A DNA stretch of 64,000 nt from Paraburkholderia sp. (GTDB lineage Bacteria > Pseudomonadota > Gammaproteobacteria > Burkholderiales > Burkholderiaceae), in contig NZ_JAPWKB010000019.1 in the NCBI RefSeq assembly GCF_028283785.1, forward strand, positions 1,322,001-1,386,000. Direction: 5' to 3'. Below the pieces are notes generated by a model. That model ran no database searches. It saw only the letters and a program-made list of their open reading frames with translations, and had not been told where the DNA came from. This document shows, piece after piece, positions 40,409 to 50,051 of this stretch (position 1 is its first letter; every line of letters begins with the position of its first letter). A program made the position numbers and the translations under genes.

Positions 40409-41314
40409 ATGCCCGACACGTCACGCCGCATCACCACGTCAACGCTCGATATCGCCTACACGGACACGGGCCCCGCCGACGGTCCCGTCATTCTTTTGCT
40501 GCACGGCTGGCCGGATGCGTCGCGCGGCTGGTCGCACGTGGCGCCACGCCTGAACGATGTCGGCTTCCGCACGATCACGCCGGATTTGCGCGGCAGCGGC
40601 GGCACGCGTTTCCTGCATGCGGACACGATTCGCGATGGCTCCGGCGTCGCACTCGCGCACGACGCCCTCGAACTCGCCGATGCGTTGCAGATCGATCGCT
40701 TCGATGTGGCAGGACACGATTGGGGCGCACGTGCCGCGTACACGATGGCCGCGCTCTTTGCGCCGCGCGTGCGAAGAATCGCCGCGCTTGCGCTCGCGTT
40801 TCAACCGAACGGTGCATTCACGCTACCGACGTCGTTCTCGCAGGCGCGCAAGTTCTGGTATCAATGGTTTATGTCGCTCGACGATGGGCCCGCCGTGATC
40901 GCCGCCGATCCACGCGGCTTCGCGCGCATTCAGTGGGACACGTGGTCGCCGCCCGGCTGGTTCGACGATGCGGAATTCGCGGCGACCGCCACCGCATTCG
41001 ACAATCCCGACTGGGTGGCGATCACGCTAAACGGCTACCGGCGCCGCTGGCGCAGCGATATCGAATCCGATCCGGCTTATGCGACGCTGCGCGCCCGGCT
41101 CGCGACCATCGCGCAACTATCCACGCCTACCTTGATGATTCAGGGCGCGGTCGATCTGTGCGATGAACCGGCGACATCGGAAGGTCAGGATGCGTGCTTT
41201 ACCGGCGGGTATCGGCGCGTGATGATCGACGGCGCGGGTCATTTTCCGCCGCGCGAACAACCCGCCGCCGTGGCCGACGCATTGCTCGCGCACTTTCGCG
41301 CGACGTGCGGATGA
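40409..41314 (+). CDS. alpha/beta hydrolase, epoxide-hydrolase-like
   Basis: 301 residues; CAGGAG before the ATG at 40409. The fold markers are HGWPDASRGWSHV (oxyanion turn), GHDWGARAAY with an Asp nucleophile as in epoxide hydrolases and haloalkane dehalogenases, and the C-terminal His in DGAGHFPPREQP. Substrate is unknown. It stands alone between the hmp terminator and the convergent cardiolipin synthase gene, from which it is separated by 27 bases. Confidence 0.88.
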   Translation: MPDTSRRITTSTLDIAYTDTGPADGPVILLLHGWPDASRGWSHVAPRLNDVGFRTITPDLRGSGGTRFLHADTIRDGSGVALAHDALELADALQIDRFDVAGHDWGARAAYTMAALFAPRVRRIAALALAFQPNGAFTLPTSFSQARKFWYQWFMSLDDGPAVIAADPRGFARIQWDTWSPPGWFDDAEFAATATAFDNPDWVAITLNGYRRRWRSDIESDPAYATLRARLATIAQLSTPTLMIQGAVDLCDEPATSEGQDACFTGGYRRVMIDGAGHFPPREQPAAVADALLAHFRATCG

Positions 41315-41341
41315 GCGTGACAATAGCACCTGAAAATGGTG

Positions 41342-42604
41342 CTAAAGCTGTCCGTCCAGCACGATCACGAACTTCTCCAGAATCCGCTCGGCGAGTGGCC
41401 GCTTGCGCCACATCTCGAGCGTGATGCGTTGCGCCTTCGCGATGTCGCCGGCGAGAATCGCGGTCTGCTGCCGCGCGAAATCGCGATCGTAAATATTCAG
41501 GTTGGCTTCGTCGTTCAGCTTGAACGAGCGGCTGTCGAAATTCGTCGAACCGACCGACACCAGATATTCGTCCACCACCAGCAGCTTGCAGTGGAACATC
41601 GTCGGTTGATATTCGTAGATCTCCACGCCCGCTTCCAGTAGATCGCCCCAGCACGCGCGCGACGCCTCGCGCACCGTGTGCGTGTCGATCCGTTTGCCGG
41701 GCGTGACGATCTGCACTTTCACGCCGCGCTTCGCGGCTTCGACGATCGCGTTGATCGTCAGCTTGTCGGGCACGAAGTACGCGCTCGCGAGGTGAATCGT
41801 GTGGGTCGCGGCGGTGATCGCCATCAGGTACATCAACTGCATGTCGTCGCTGCCGCCCGACGGCGAACTGCTGAACATGTGCGCGACGCCGTCGCCCTGC
41901 GGGTCGATCTGCGGAAAATAGGCGGGACCGTGCAGGACGTTGCCGGTCGCTTTCACCCAGTTGTCCATGAACACGGCCTGCATATGGCCGACCGCCGGAC
42001 CCTCGATACGAAAATGCGTATCGCGCCAGTGCTTCTCGTCCTGCGCGTTGCCAGTCCATTCTTCGGCAATACCGACGCCGCCCGTAAACCCGATCCGGCC
42101 ATCGATCACCAGCAATTTGCGGTGCGTGCGATCGTTCATCCGGCCGAGTCCGGTCCAGTGCGGCTTGTGATACTGAATGACTTCGGCGCCCGCATCGCGC
42201 AACATCCGCAGATAGCGTTTGTCCATTTTCTTCGAGCCGACCCAGTCGAGCAGCACGTGAACCGCGACGCCTTCGCGCGCCTTGTCGGCGAGCGCCTTTG
42301 CGAACCGCTCGCCGATCTCGCCGGACCAGTAGATGAAGGTTTCGAACGTGATGGTTTTGCGCGCACTGCGAATGCCGTCGAGCATCGACGGAAAGATCCG
42401 GTCGCCGTTGACGAGCACCTCGAAGCGGTTGCCGTCGGCGACGGGTGGACCCAGCAGCAGGCCCATCGAGCGCAGGAATTGCGGATCGTCGCTGGCGTAG
42501 AGCCGCTCGATCTTATGCTCGATTTTCTTCTCGCCGCTCGACAGGTTCGCGATCAACAGCACGACGATCAGCGTAACCAGCGCGGTGATTGGCACGATCA
42601 GCAT
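41342..42604 (-). CDS. cardiolipin synthase (phospholipase D family)
   Basis: 420 residues. One N-terminal membrane helix (MLIVPITALVTLIVVLLIANL) anchors two PLD domains with HKD motifs: HRKLLVIDGRIGFTGG and HCKLLVVDEYLVSVGSTN. The family joins two phosphatidylglycerols, or phosphatidylglycerol and phosphatidylethanolamine, into cardiolipin. The length and single helix are nearer ClsB/ClsC than ClsA. GGAGA lies upstream of the ATG. Confidence 0.88.
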   Translation of the reverse strand: MLIVPITALVTLIVVLLIANLSSGEKKIEHKIERLYASDDPQFLRSMGLLLGPPVADGNRFEVLVNGDRIFPSMLDGIRSARKTITFETFIYWSGEIGERFAKALADKAREGVAVHVLLDWVGSKKMDKRYLRMLRDAGAEVIQYHKPHWTGLGRMNDRTHRKLLVIDGRIGFTGGVGIAEEWTGNAQDEKHWRDTHFRIEGPAVGHMQAVFMDNWVKATGNVLHGPAYFPQIDPQGDGVAHMFSSSPSGGSDDMQLMYLMAITAATHTIHLASAYFVPDKLTINAIVEAAKRGVKVQIVTPGKRIDTHTVREASRACWGDLLEAGVEIYEYQPTMFHCKLLVVDEYLVSVGSTNFDSRSFKLNDEANLNIYDRDFARQQTAILAGDIAKAQRITLEMWRKRPLAERILEKFVIVLDGQL

Positions 42605-42717
42605 GGCTGTGTCATCTCCGTTTGATTATTCTGCACTCAGGCCAAGAGCGTCAGTCGACCTTGCAAACGCCGTGCCCGGCATGCCGGCTCGCGCATCATG
42701 CACATCATGCGCGACGT

Positions 42718-43629
42718 TCAATCGCCGAATGCAATTTCCGCTTCGACCTGCTGGCCCACGGCGAGACGCGCGCCGACGCCCGAGACGATCACCGCATTCT
42801 GTCCGAACGTCGGTGCATCGTTGACACGCGGATCGCGCCGGTAGACGACCAGCGTGTCGGTCGGTTCGTTCGGCCATGCGGGATCGGGCGCGCCCGTCGC
42901 CTGATCGATGGTCGGCATCGGACAGCGCGAGCACGGCTTCACGAAACGCAGTTCGACGGCCTCACCGTCGTGCGTTGCGGGCACGATCGTCAAGGTTTCG
43001 ATGAAGTCTTCTTCGAATGCATCCCAGCCGCTGATCACCAGATTCGCACGGAAGCGGTCCATCGGAATCGCGGGCGCGCCCTTCGCCGTCAGCCGCTGGT
43101 TCAGATCGTCGAGCGAACCGGTGTTGGCCACCAACAGCGGAAAACCATCGACGAATTGGGTCGGCGCGCGCAGCTCGCCGGTCCATTTCCGGCTCGCGAT
43201 CCGCTCGGCGGCGGGATCGAAGCGCACCAGACGCACCGTCATGCCGAGATACGTGGACAACCATTGCGCGCATGCATCGCCGGTATCGAGCGCATCGACG
43301 GTATCGCCCCAGATCGTCACGCTGCGATGCTGCGTGCCGTGCCCGGCGACCAGCGCATCCACCGTCAACGGGGTGTGAAGCGGCGCGAGTCCGGCGGCAT
43401 CGGCGCATGCATCGGCGGGCACGCTGAGAATCAGATCGCGCTCGCCGATTTCGACGCGAATCAGCGCAAGACGCGGAACGGTCCGCTGCGTGACCATCGT
43501 GCCGTCCGGCTCGACGATCATCCAGTTTCGGTCGTACGCGAGTCCGTTCGCCAGCAGATGGGCGTCGTTCAGCGCGATCGCGGCGCACGATTTGACCGGA
43601 TAGACGTAGAGCGCGGTAAGTGTGGGCAT
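42718..43629 (-). CDS. MOSC-domain protein (YcbX/MARC-like)
   Basis: 303 residues with an N-terminal MOSC beta-barrel (ALYVYPVKSCAAIALNDAHLLANGLAYDRNWMIVEPDGT) and the C-terminal MOSC domain (MDRFRANLVISGWDAFEEDFIETLTI, then FVKPCSRCPMPTIDQATGAPDP with the conserved Cys that binds the molybdenum cofactor). YcbX-type proteins reduce N-hydroxylated compounds. No ferredoxin domain is attached, so electrons must come from another protein. Confidence 0.88.
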   Translation of the reverse strand: MPTLTALYVYPVKSCAAIALNDAHLLANGLAYDRNWMIVEPDGTMVTQRTVPRLALIRVEIGERDLILSVPADACADAAGLAPLHTPLTVDALVAGHGTQHRSVTIWGDTVDALDTGDACAQWLSTYLGMTVRLVRFDPAAERIASRKWTGELRAPTQFVDGFPLLVANTGSLDDLNQRLTAKGAPAIPMDRFRANLVISGWDAFEEDFIETLTIVPATHDGEAVELRFVKPCSRCPMPTIDQATGAPDPAWPNEPTDTLVVYRRDPRVNDAPTFGQNAVIVSGVGARLAVGQQVEAEIAFGD

Positions 43630-44108
43630 GGCGTGAGGCTCGATTTTCTAATGTCGTAGCAGCAATTTTAAAGCGTCCGCGACCGCATGCGCAGCGCCGG
43701 TTTTCATATCTCGACGCACGGTTGCGTCTGGCGGGACGTGCATATCCCCTTACAGACGCCATTCAGACCGGCTTCGACATGCACCTCGAACGGGACACAC
43801 ATGACTCGCCAGAGACAAGCTCGTCGCCGTTCATCCAATTGCGATCGACACGTAAGCCCTTGATTCAGGTCCGATTCGCATCCCGTCCGACAGCGACGCC
43901 CGCGCTGTCCGCCAAGTTTGCGGGTTCGGGTGTGCGCATCCGGTAGCAGGCAGTAAAATCGCAGCACGCGGCGTAAGCCGTTACGCCGGTCCATCGCGGT
44001 GCCCGTCCTGGCAGCCCATCCAGACGTGCACCGACCCTGGGCTCATTCGAACGCGCAAGACCTTAGCTGTAGAAGATTCCTCCCATCCGCCCCAACAGGA
44101 AATTCATT
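43630..44108. other. 479-base intergenic region
   Basis: It separates the divergent MOSC and GlcG-like genes. Short frames on both strands look like composition artefacts (Arg/Cys-rich, no ribosome site). No promoter, terminator or repeat could be assigned with confidence. Confidence 0.5.
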
Positions 44109-44516
44109 ATGCTGACCAAATCCGTGCTGAGCGTTGCCGAAATCAACCGTATGCTCGACGCCGCGCGCGCCGAAGCCGAGAAAAATCAATGGGCGGTTTC
44201 GATTGCAATCGTCGATGACGGCGGCCACCCGCTCGCACTGCTGCGCCTCGACGGCTGTGCGCCGATCGGTGCCTATATCGCCACCGAAAAGGCCCGCACG
44301 GCCGCACTCGGCCGTCGCGAATCGAAGCAGTATGAAGACATGATCAACAACGGCCGCACCGCGTTCCTCAATGCCCCGCTCGTGGGCACGCTCGAAGGCG
44401 GTGTGCCGGTGGTGGTCCACGGCCAGGTGATCGGCGCTGTCGGCGTATCGGGCGTGAAGGCGGACCAGGACGCACAGGTCGCGAAGATCGGCGCGGTCGC
44501 GGGTCTGCAGGCCTGA
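44109..44516 (+). CDS. GlcG/HbpS-family protein
   Basis: 135 residues of the GlcG (DUF336) fold: AEINRMLDAARAEAEKNQWAVSIAIVDDGGHPLALLRLDGC, ATEKARTAALGRRESKQYEDMINNGRTAFLNAP and GGVPVVVHGQVIGAVGVSGVKADQDAQVAKIGA. Family members bind haem or cofactors, and many are linked with glycolate and glyoxylate genes. It lies 65 bases upstream of malate synthase G on the same strand, as glcG does beside glcB in other proteobacteria. Confidence 0.88.
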   Translation: MLTKSVLSVAEINRMLDAARAEAEKNQWAVSIAIVDDGGHPLALLRLDGCAPIGAYIATEKARTAALGRRESKQYEDMINNGRTAFLNAPLVGTLEGGVPVVVHGQVIGAVGVSGVKADQDAQVAKIGAVAGLQA

Positions 44517-44581
44517 GCGCGCATGCGGGCAGCCATGCCCCAGCAGCATAAAAAATTTCTTTAGATCAGATGGAGCAGTCC

Positions 44582-46753
44582 ATGACTCAGATGACCCAGC
44601 GCGGCGGCCTGAAAGTCGCCGCGAATCTCGATCAGTTCGTCGAACAGGAAGCGCTGCCCGGCACCGGCGTCGATAGCGCGGCATTCTGGGCCGGCTTCGA
44701 TGCGCTGGTCCACGACCTCGCGCCGAAAAATCGCGCGTTGCTCGCCGAGCGCGATCGCCTGCAAACCGAACTCGACGGATGGCACAAAGCCAATCCGGGT
44801 CCGGTCCGCGATTTGCCCGCGTATCGCCGCTTTTTGACGGACATCGGCTACATCGTGCCGGTGCCGTCGAGCGTGAAGGCCACCACGGAAAACGTCGATC
44901 GCGAGATTGCCGAACAGGCCGGCCCGCAACTGGTCGTGCCGCTGTCGAATCAACGCTATGCGCTGAACGCCGCGAACGCGCGCTGGGGCAGCCTGTACGA
45001 CGCGCTGTACGGCACCGACGCAATTCCCGACACCGACGGTGCCGAAAAAACCGCGCAATTCAATCCGGCGCGCGGCGCCAGGGTGATCGCACGCGCCCGC
45101 GCGTTTCTCGATCAGGCCGCGCCGCTCGCAAGCGGCTCGCATGTGGACGCCACCGCGTATCGCATCGAGAACGGCGCGCTCGTCGTCGCACTGAAGAGCG
45201 GCACGGCGGCGCTGGCCACGCCCGCGCAACTGATCGGCTATCAGGGCGACGCGGCCGCGCCGTCGGCGGTGCTGCTCAAGCACAACGGCCTGCACTTCGA
45301 AATCCAGATCGACGCGACGGATTCGATCGGCAAGACCGACGCGGCGCACGTGAAAGACGTGCTGGTCGAAGCGGCCGTCAGCACGATCATCGACTGCGAA
45401 GACTCGGTCGCCGCTGTCGATGCCGAAGACAAGGTGCATCTGTACCGCAACTGGCTCGGCCTGATGGACGGCTCGCTGGTCGAATCGGTGACGAAGAACG
45501 GCAAGACCTTCACGCGTCGCCTGAATCCGGATCGCGAGTATCTCGGCGTCGATGGTCAGCCGGTCCGCCTGCATGGCCGCTCGCTGCTGTTTATCCGTAA
45601 CGTCGGCCATCTGATGACGAATCCGGCCATCACGTACGGCGACGGCCAGGAGATTCCGGAAGGCATTCTCGACGGCGTGATCACGACGCTGTGTGCGCTG
45701 CACGATCGCAAGCAGCAACTGAATTCGCGCACCGGTTCGATCTACATCGTGAAGCCGAAAATGCACGGTCCGGCCGAAGTCGCGTTCGCGAGCGAACTGT
45801 TCGCGCGCGTCGAAGACCTGCTGAACCTGCCGCGCAATACCATCAAGATGGGCATCATGGACGAGGAACGCCGCACCAGCGTGAACCTCGCCGCCTGTAT
45901 CGAGCAGGCATCGGCACGCGTCGCGTTTATCAACACGGGCTTCCTCGATCGCACCGGCGACGAAATGCACAGCGCGATGGAAGCCGGCCCGATGATGCGC
46001 AAGGGCGACATGAAGTCGAGCGCGTGGATTGCGGCCTACGAACGCAGCAACGTGCTCGAAGGCCTGAACGCGGGCTTGCGCGGTCGTGCGCAGATCGGCA
46101 AGGGCATGTGGGCGATGCCGGACCTGATGCACGCGATGCTCGAACAGAAGATCGGTCATCCGAAAGCCGGTGCGAACACCGCGTGGGTGCCCTCGCCCAC
46201 CGCGGCGACGCTGCACGCGATGCACTATCACCAGATCGACGTGCAAGCCGTTCAGCAGGACCTCGAACGCACCGATGTCGCGGGTGTGCGCGGCGAACTG
46301 CTCGACGGGCTGCTGACGATTCCGGTGGTCGAAAGCGCGAAATGGAGCGACGAAGAGATTCGCCAGGAAGTCGAGAACAACGCGCAAGGCATTCTCGGCT
46401 ACGTGGTGCGTTGGGTCGATCAGGGCGTCGGTTGTTCGAAAGTGCCGGACATCAACAACATCGGCCTGATGGAAGATCGTGCGACGCTGCGGATCTCCAG
46501 CCAGCATATTGCGAACTGGCTGTATCACGGTGTGGTGGATGAGTCGCTCGTGCGCGAGACGCTCGAACGGATGGCGCGCGTGGTCGATCAGCAGAACGAG
46601 AGCGACCCGCACTATTCGCCGATGGCGCCGAACTTCGATGGATCGCTGGCGTTCAAGGCCGCGTCCGCATTGATTTTCGACGGACGCGCGCAACCCAGCG
46701 GCTACACGGAGCCGCTGTTGCACAAGTTCCGCCTGGCCGTCAAACAGCATTGA
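44582..46753 (+). CDS. glcB: malate synthase G
   Basis: 723 residues, the usual length of GlcB. It condenses glyoxylate and acetyl-CoA to malate. Visible landmarks include EAALPGTG-like start ([11 protein letters not shown]), [48 protein letters not shown] and [17 protein letters not shown], with the catalytic Arg and Asp of this family. The ATG at 44582 is chosen because GGAG stands 7 bases before it; an ATG at 44570 is also in frame. It follows the glcG-like gene and ends at a terminator. Confidence 0.95.
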   Translation: MTQMTQRGGLKVAANLDQFVEQEALPGTGVDSAAFWAGFDALVHDLAPKNRALLAERDRLQTELDGWHKANPGPVRDLPAYRRFLTDIGYIVPVPSSVKATTENVDREIAEQAGPQLVVPLSNQRYALNAANARWGSLYDALYGTDAIPDTDGAEKTAQFNPARGARVIARARAFLDQAAPLASGSHVDATAYRIENGALVVALKSGTAALATPAQLIGYQGDAAAPSAVLLKHNGLHFEIQIDATDSIGKTDAAHVKDVLVEAAVSTIIDCEDSVAAVDAEDKVHLYRNWLGLMDGSLVESVTKNGKTFTRRLNPDREYLGVDGQPVRLHGRSLLFIRNVGHLMTNPAITYGDGQEIPEGILDGVITTLCALHDRKQQLNSRTGSIYIVKPKMHGPAEVAFASELFARVEDLLNLPRNTIKMGIMDEERRTSVNLAACIEQASARVAFINTGFLDRTGDEMHSAMEAGPMMRKGDMKSSAWIAAYERSNVLEGLNAGLRGRAQIGKGMWAMPDLMHAMLEQKIGHPKAGANTAWVPSPTAATLHAMHYHQIDVQAVQQDLERTDVAGVRGELLDGLLTIPVVESAKWSDEEIRQEVENNAQGILGYVVRWVDQGVGCSKVPDINNIGLMEDRATLRISSQHIANWLYHGVVDESLVRETLERMARVVDQQNESDPHYSPMAPNFDGSLAFKAASALIFDGRAQPSGYTEPLLHKFRLAVKQH

Positions 46754-46763
46754 CGCAGACCGG

Positions 46764-46786
46764 ACCGCGTTTCGACGCGGTTTTTA
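46764..46786 (+). terminator. intrinsic terminator after glcB
   Basis: ACCGCG (46764-46769) and CGCGGT (46776-46781) form a stem with a 6-base loop, followed by TTTT. Confidence 0.82.
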
Positions 46787-46865
46787 TTGGGTGAAAATGT
46801 AGCGCGGGTTGGACGTCACATGAAGATGTGAACACGTGAAGATGTGACAGCCACTCGCAACATCA

Positions 46866-46896
46866 ACGGGCGCCGGCATGCAAATGCGGCGCCCGT
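46866..46896. terminator. second hairpin between glcB and galU
   Basis: ACGGGCGCCG (46866-46875) and CGGCGCCCGT (46887-46896) form a perfect 10-bp stem. On the plus strand it is followed by TTCTGTTTT, so it could serve as a back-up terminator; the minus strand has no U tract. Confidence 0.6.
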
Positions 46897-46971
46897 TTCT
46901 GTTTTCAGCGTTTTTTACGGCTTCCCGGCGACGCGAGGCGAATCATCCGGTGAAGCCGCGTTACAGCCGGA

Positions 46972-47919
46972 TCACGCCGCTTCGACCGCCATCGGCGCGA
47001 TGATCTGCTCGACCTTCGGGCTATCCTGTTGCGACTGCTGCGCCTGTTGCGAGGCGAGAAAGGCTTCGAGGTAAGCGCCGAATTCGGCCTTCACTTCCGG
47101 ATGACGCAGCGCGAATTCGACCGTCGCCTTCAGATAGCCGAGCTTGCTGCCGCAGTCGAAACGCGTGCCGAAGTAGCGATACGCGAGCACCTGTTCTTCC
47201 GACAGCAGCGATTGCAGCGCGTCGGTCAGTTGCAGTTCGCCGCCCGCGCCCGGCTTCAGCGCGCGAATATGCTTGAAGATGGTCGGCATCAACACGTAGC
47301 GCCCGACCACGCCGAGATTCGACGGTGCGTTTTCCGGCGCCGGCTTTTCGACGATGCCCGACATCTTGATCACGTCCTCTTCCCACTCGCGGCCATCGAC
47401 CACGCCGTACGAGCGGCTGTCTTCGCGCGCGATGGTTTCGACGCCGACCACCGAGCTGTGATAGTGGTTGAACGTGTTGACCAGTTGCTTCATCACCGGC
47501 GTCTTGCTGTGCAGCAGGTCGTCGGCGAGGATCACGGCGAACGGGCTGTCACCGACCAGCTTTTCCGCGCACAGCACCGCGTGACCGAGGCCGAGTGCTT
47601 CGGCCTGACGCACGTAGAAGCAATCGACGTTCGCGGGCTTGATGCTGCGCACGAGGTCGAGCAGTTGCTTTTTGTTGCGCGCTTCGAGTTCGGCTTCGAT
47701 CTCGTACGACTTGTCGAAGTGATCCTCGATCGCGCGCTTGCTGCGACCCGTCACGAAGATCATTTCGGTAATGCCGGCCGCAATCGCCTCTTCGACCGCG
47801 TACTGGATCAACGGCTTATCGACGATCGGCAGCATTTCCTTCGGGCTCGCCTTGGTGGCCGGCAAAAAGCGCGTTCCAAGACCCGCGACCGGAAACACAG
47901 CTTTGGTGACTTTCAGCAT
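46972..47919 (-). CDS. galU: UTP-glucose-1-phosphate uridylyltransferase
   Basis: 315 residues; GGGGGA nine bases before the ATG at 47919 rules out an upstream TTG. The nucleotide-binding start [39 protein letters not shown] is diagnostic, with [10 protein letters not shown] and [21 protein letters not shown] later. It makes UDP-glucose for the exopolysaccharide. Its place at the end of this locus matches bceT in the cepacian bce-II clusters of Burkholderia (inference from gene order). Confidence 0.95.
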   Translation of the reverse strand: MLKVTKAVFPVAGLGTRFLPATKASPKEMLPIVDKPLIQYAVEEAIAAGITEMIFVTGRSKRAIEDHFDKSYEIEAELEARNKKQLLDLVRSIKPANVDCFYVRQAEALGLGHAVLCAEKLVGDSPFAVILADDLLHSKTPVMKQLVNTFNHYHSSVVGVETIAREDSRSYGVVDGREWEEDVIKMSGIVEKPAPENAPSNLGVVGRYVLMPTIFKHIRALKPGAGGELQLTDALQSLLSEEQVLAYRYFGTRFDCGSKLGYLKATVEFALRHPEVKAEFGAYLEAFLASQQAQQSQQDSPKVEQIIAPMAVEAA

Positions 47920-48057
47920 GGTAGGCAATCCCCCAAATTGGTTGTTCGTTTCGGTTGTCCGAAAGATTAACGGAACATAATCCGCCGTCCATATAAAAAC
48001 CGCGTGAAATTGGTTCGAAACCAGACATAGCGCAGGCGCTTTGGCACTTACGCTTTA

Positions 48058-48228
48058 TCAGCGCCGGATGGCGTCGGTCTCGGCGACTTCGCTGTCGTCG
48101 GACGGCGGCAGCTTGCCCGGCGCGATGCGCATGCGCCCCAGCGGCTCGTTGCGCAACGCTTCGCGATAGGCGGACACCGCCACGAGCACAAGAATCACGG
48201 CAATGCCGGCCAGCAGATGCAGGTTCAT
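48058..48228 (-). CDS. small membrane protein
   Basis: 56 residues starting MNLHLLAGIAVILVLVAVSAYREAL, one hydrophobic helix at the N-terminus, then a polar tail (GRMRIAPGKLPPSDDSEVAETDAIRR). AGAGGTGA precedes the ATG at 48228. It lies upstream of galU on the same strand, 138 bases away. No family or role is recognised; it is supported mainly by its ribosome site and membrane helix. Confidence 0.6.
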   Translation of the reverse strand: MNLHLLAGIAVILVLVAVSAYREALRNEPLGRMRIAPGKLPPSDDSEVAETDAIRR

Positions 48229-48405
48229 GGTGTCACCTCTGTCCAAAGAATCCGTTTATTCAAACTAGCATGAAAAAATCGACAAAATATTCGTGCGCCG
48301 CCTTGCCTGCAAGCGATTACAAATCGTCACATGTTTGAAGCGCGCACACGTTTGCTTTTGATTTTTTCTGCATTTTTTGATTGATTCGCTCGACTAACAT
48401 GGGGA

Positions 48406-48456
48406 GGCCGAATGTCTCCGCATGCACGCGCGACGTGCATGCGGGCGGCCTTTTTT
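48406..48456 (+). terminator. strong hairpin-T6 in leader of acyltransferase gene
   Basis: CCGCATGCACG (48418-48428) and CGTGCATGCGG (48434-48444) form a perfect 11-bp stem with loop CGCGA; outer GGCC arms (48406-48409, 48447-48450) extend it, and six T follow. No plus-strand gene ends here, and the acyltransferase ATG is 41 bases downstream. Confidence 0.75.
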
Positions 48457-48496
48457 ATCTGCGATTTTCGTCAAACCAGTTACAGGGAAGCGGACT

Positions 48497-49717
48497 ATGA
48501 GCGATTCGGCATTCGATGCCAGCGGCGCGACGCTGTCCAGCACATTGCCGGCTTCGGCGGCATCGTCGATCGGCTCGCCCGTGCGGACGGCGGCGGTCGG
48601 CAAGGAAGAAATCATCGACGTCATGCGCGGTTTCGCGGCGTTGCTGGTCGCGTATTTCCATTGCCGGCAGATCGAATGGGTCGGGATGCGCGCGTTCCAC
48701 CAGAGCGTCGGGCATTCGCACAGTCTCAGCACGATCATCGGTTATCTGACGTTCCCGATTGCGTGGGGATCGGCGGGCGTACCGATTTTTTTCGTGATCA
48801 GCGGGTATTGCATCCACCGCAGCGCGGCGTTCCGTTTCGCGCAGAATCCGGCGTATCGGCTCGATACGTCGAATTTCTGGCTACGGCGTTTCGTGCGGAT
48901 TTATCCGGTTCTGCTTGCAGCGCTGGTGCTTACGCTGGCGCTCGATTCGATCAGTCTGCAACTGCCGCCGGTGAATCACCGGATCAACGATATCGGCTTG
49001 ATGCCGTTTCTCGTGAACCTGTTTTCGCTGCAAGGGCTCGCGTTGCATACGTATGGATCGAACGGCGCGCTGTGGACGTTGTCGCTGGAAGTGCAGTTCT
49101 ACGTGATTTATCCGCTGCTGTTCGCGTTGCGCAGGAAGATCGGCATGACGAAGGTGCTGGCGATCGTCGCGGTGGTGAACGTGGTGTCGGCGGCGCTACT
49201 GGAACCGCGCGACATCCAGTTTTTCACGTCGTACTGGTTCGCGTGGACGATCGGCGCATGGATCGCGGACGCGCGCGCGGCGAAGTCGGTTGCGGCGACC
49301 TCGGGCATCGTTCAGCGACCGGCATCGCGCGGCCTGTATGTGGCCGCCGCGGTGTTTACGGTGCTGGGTTGCGTGGTGTTCAATTACGGACAGTTCGGCG
49401 CGTTTCAGTGCTGGGCGATCGGATTCGCGTTCTATCTGTATAAGGCGCTGGAACCGAAAGCCGAGCCCGGCGCGATATCACGCGCGGTGTCGAAGGTGCT
49501 GTCGCCGTTCGGCGACTTCAGTTTCTCGCTGTATCTGATCCACCTGCCGATTTTCGTGCTGCTCGGGTCGGTGCTGTTCCGCTCGGAATTGCAGGTGTCG
49601 ATCTGGCCGTCATTTGGATTCATGGTGGTGGCGGTGATCGTCGCGTATGGGTTTTACCGGCTGGTGGAGTTGCCTGCGATGCGCTGGTCGGCACGGTTGA
49701 AACCGAGGCGGGGGTGA
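48497..49717 (+). CDS. acyltransferase 3 family membrane protein
   Basis: 406 residues with about 10 membrane helices and the OafA/ExoZ-type start EIIDVMRGFAALLVAYFHCRQIEW, which carries the catalytic-type Arg and His, then FFVISGYCIHR and LWTLSLEVQFYVIYPLLFAL. Such proteins O-acetylate or succinylate sugars of polysaccharides. AGGGA precedes the ATG at 48497. It stands between galU and the double glycosyltransferase, the position of bceS in cepacian clusters. Confidence 0.9.
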   Translation: MSDSAFDASGATLSSTLPASAASSIGSPVRTAAVGKEEIIDVMRGFAALLVAYFHCRQIEWVGMRAFHQSVGHSHSLSTIIGYLTFPIAWGSAGVPIFFVISGYCIHRSAAFRFAQNPAYRLDTSNFWLRRFVRIYPVLLAALVLTLALDSISLQLPPVNHRINDIGLMPFLVNLFSLQGLALHTYGSNGALWTLSLEVQFYVIYPLLFALRRKIGMTKVLAIVAVVNVVSAALLEPRDIQFFTSYWFAWTIGAWIADARAAKSVAATSGIVQRPASRGLYVAAAVFTVLGCVVFNYGQFGAFQCWAIGFAFYLYKALEPKAEPGAISRAVSKVLSPFGDFSFSLYLIHLPIFVLLGSVLFRSELQVSIWPSFGFMVVAVIVAYGFYRLVELPAMRWSARLKPRRG

Positions 49718-49759
49718 GATAGCGTGCACGCTGAATGCGTGCGGCTCCGGTAAGTACTC

Positions 49760-49790
49760 AAGGCGCAAAGCTTCGGCTTCGCGCCTTTTT
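49760..49790 (+). terminator. intrinsic terminator of acyltransferase gene
   Basis: AAGGCGC (49760-49766) pairs with GCGCCTT (49781-49787), with an inner AAGC/GCTT stem around a TTCG loop, then a T run. Confidence 0.82.
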
Positions 49791-49867
49791 CTTTGCCGAT
49801 CCCGATCCGGCATCGCCCAATCGCTTGTCCACCTGAATCGCGACCCCAGCGAATCCAGTCACCCACG

Positions 49868-49893
49868 AAAAAAAAGCGGCCTTGCGGCCGCTT
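49868..49893 (-). terminator. intrinsic terminator of double glycosyltransferase gene
   Basis: AAGCGGCC (49874-49881) and GGCCGCTT (49886-49893) with loop TTGC; on the minus strand a run of T (49875 down to 49868) follows. Confidence 0.85.
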
Positions 49894-50051
49894 TGAAAAG
49901 CACTCAGGCAATCTCGCAACCGCCCTCGTGCCACTGCTACGCTGTGCAACCTGATTTTGCCTCTACGGCACTGCCACGGCCTCCCTGAAGGCCTGTCCAT
50001 ACCTGCCCCACCCGCAACCGCACCAACCCGCATCGACCCGCACCCACCCCG

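Larger units (their letters stand above)
49718..50051. other. 334-base convergent intergenic region
   Basis: It separates the acyltransferase (+) and double glycosyltransferase (-) genes and holds one intrinsic terminator for each. Nothing else is seen. Confidence 0.75.

Noticed and set aside
43704-43994. 96-residue minus-strand ORF in the MOSC-glcG gap
   Set aside because: Arg/Cys-rich, no ribosome site and no family resemblance.
44561-46750. 729-residue minus-strand ORF opposite glcB
   Set aside because: Antisense shadow of malate synthase G; composition is Arg/His/Val-rich with no domain.
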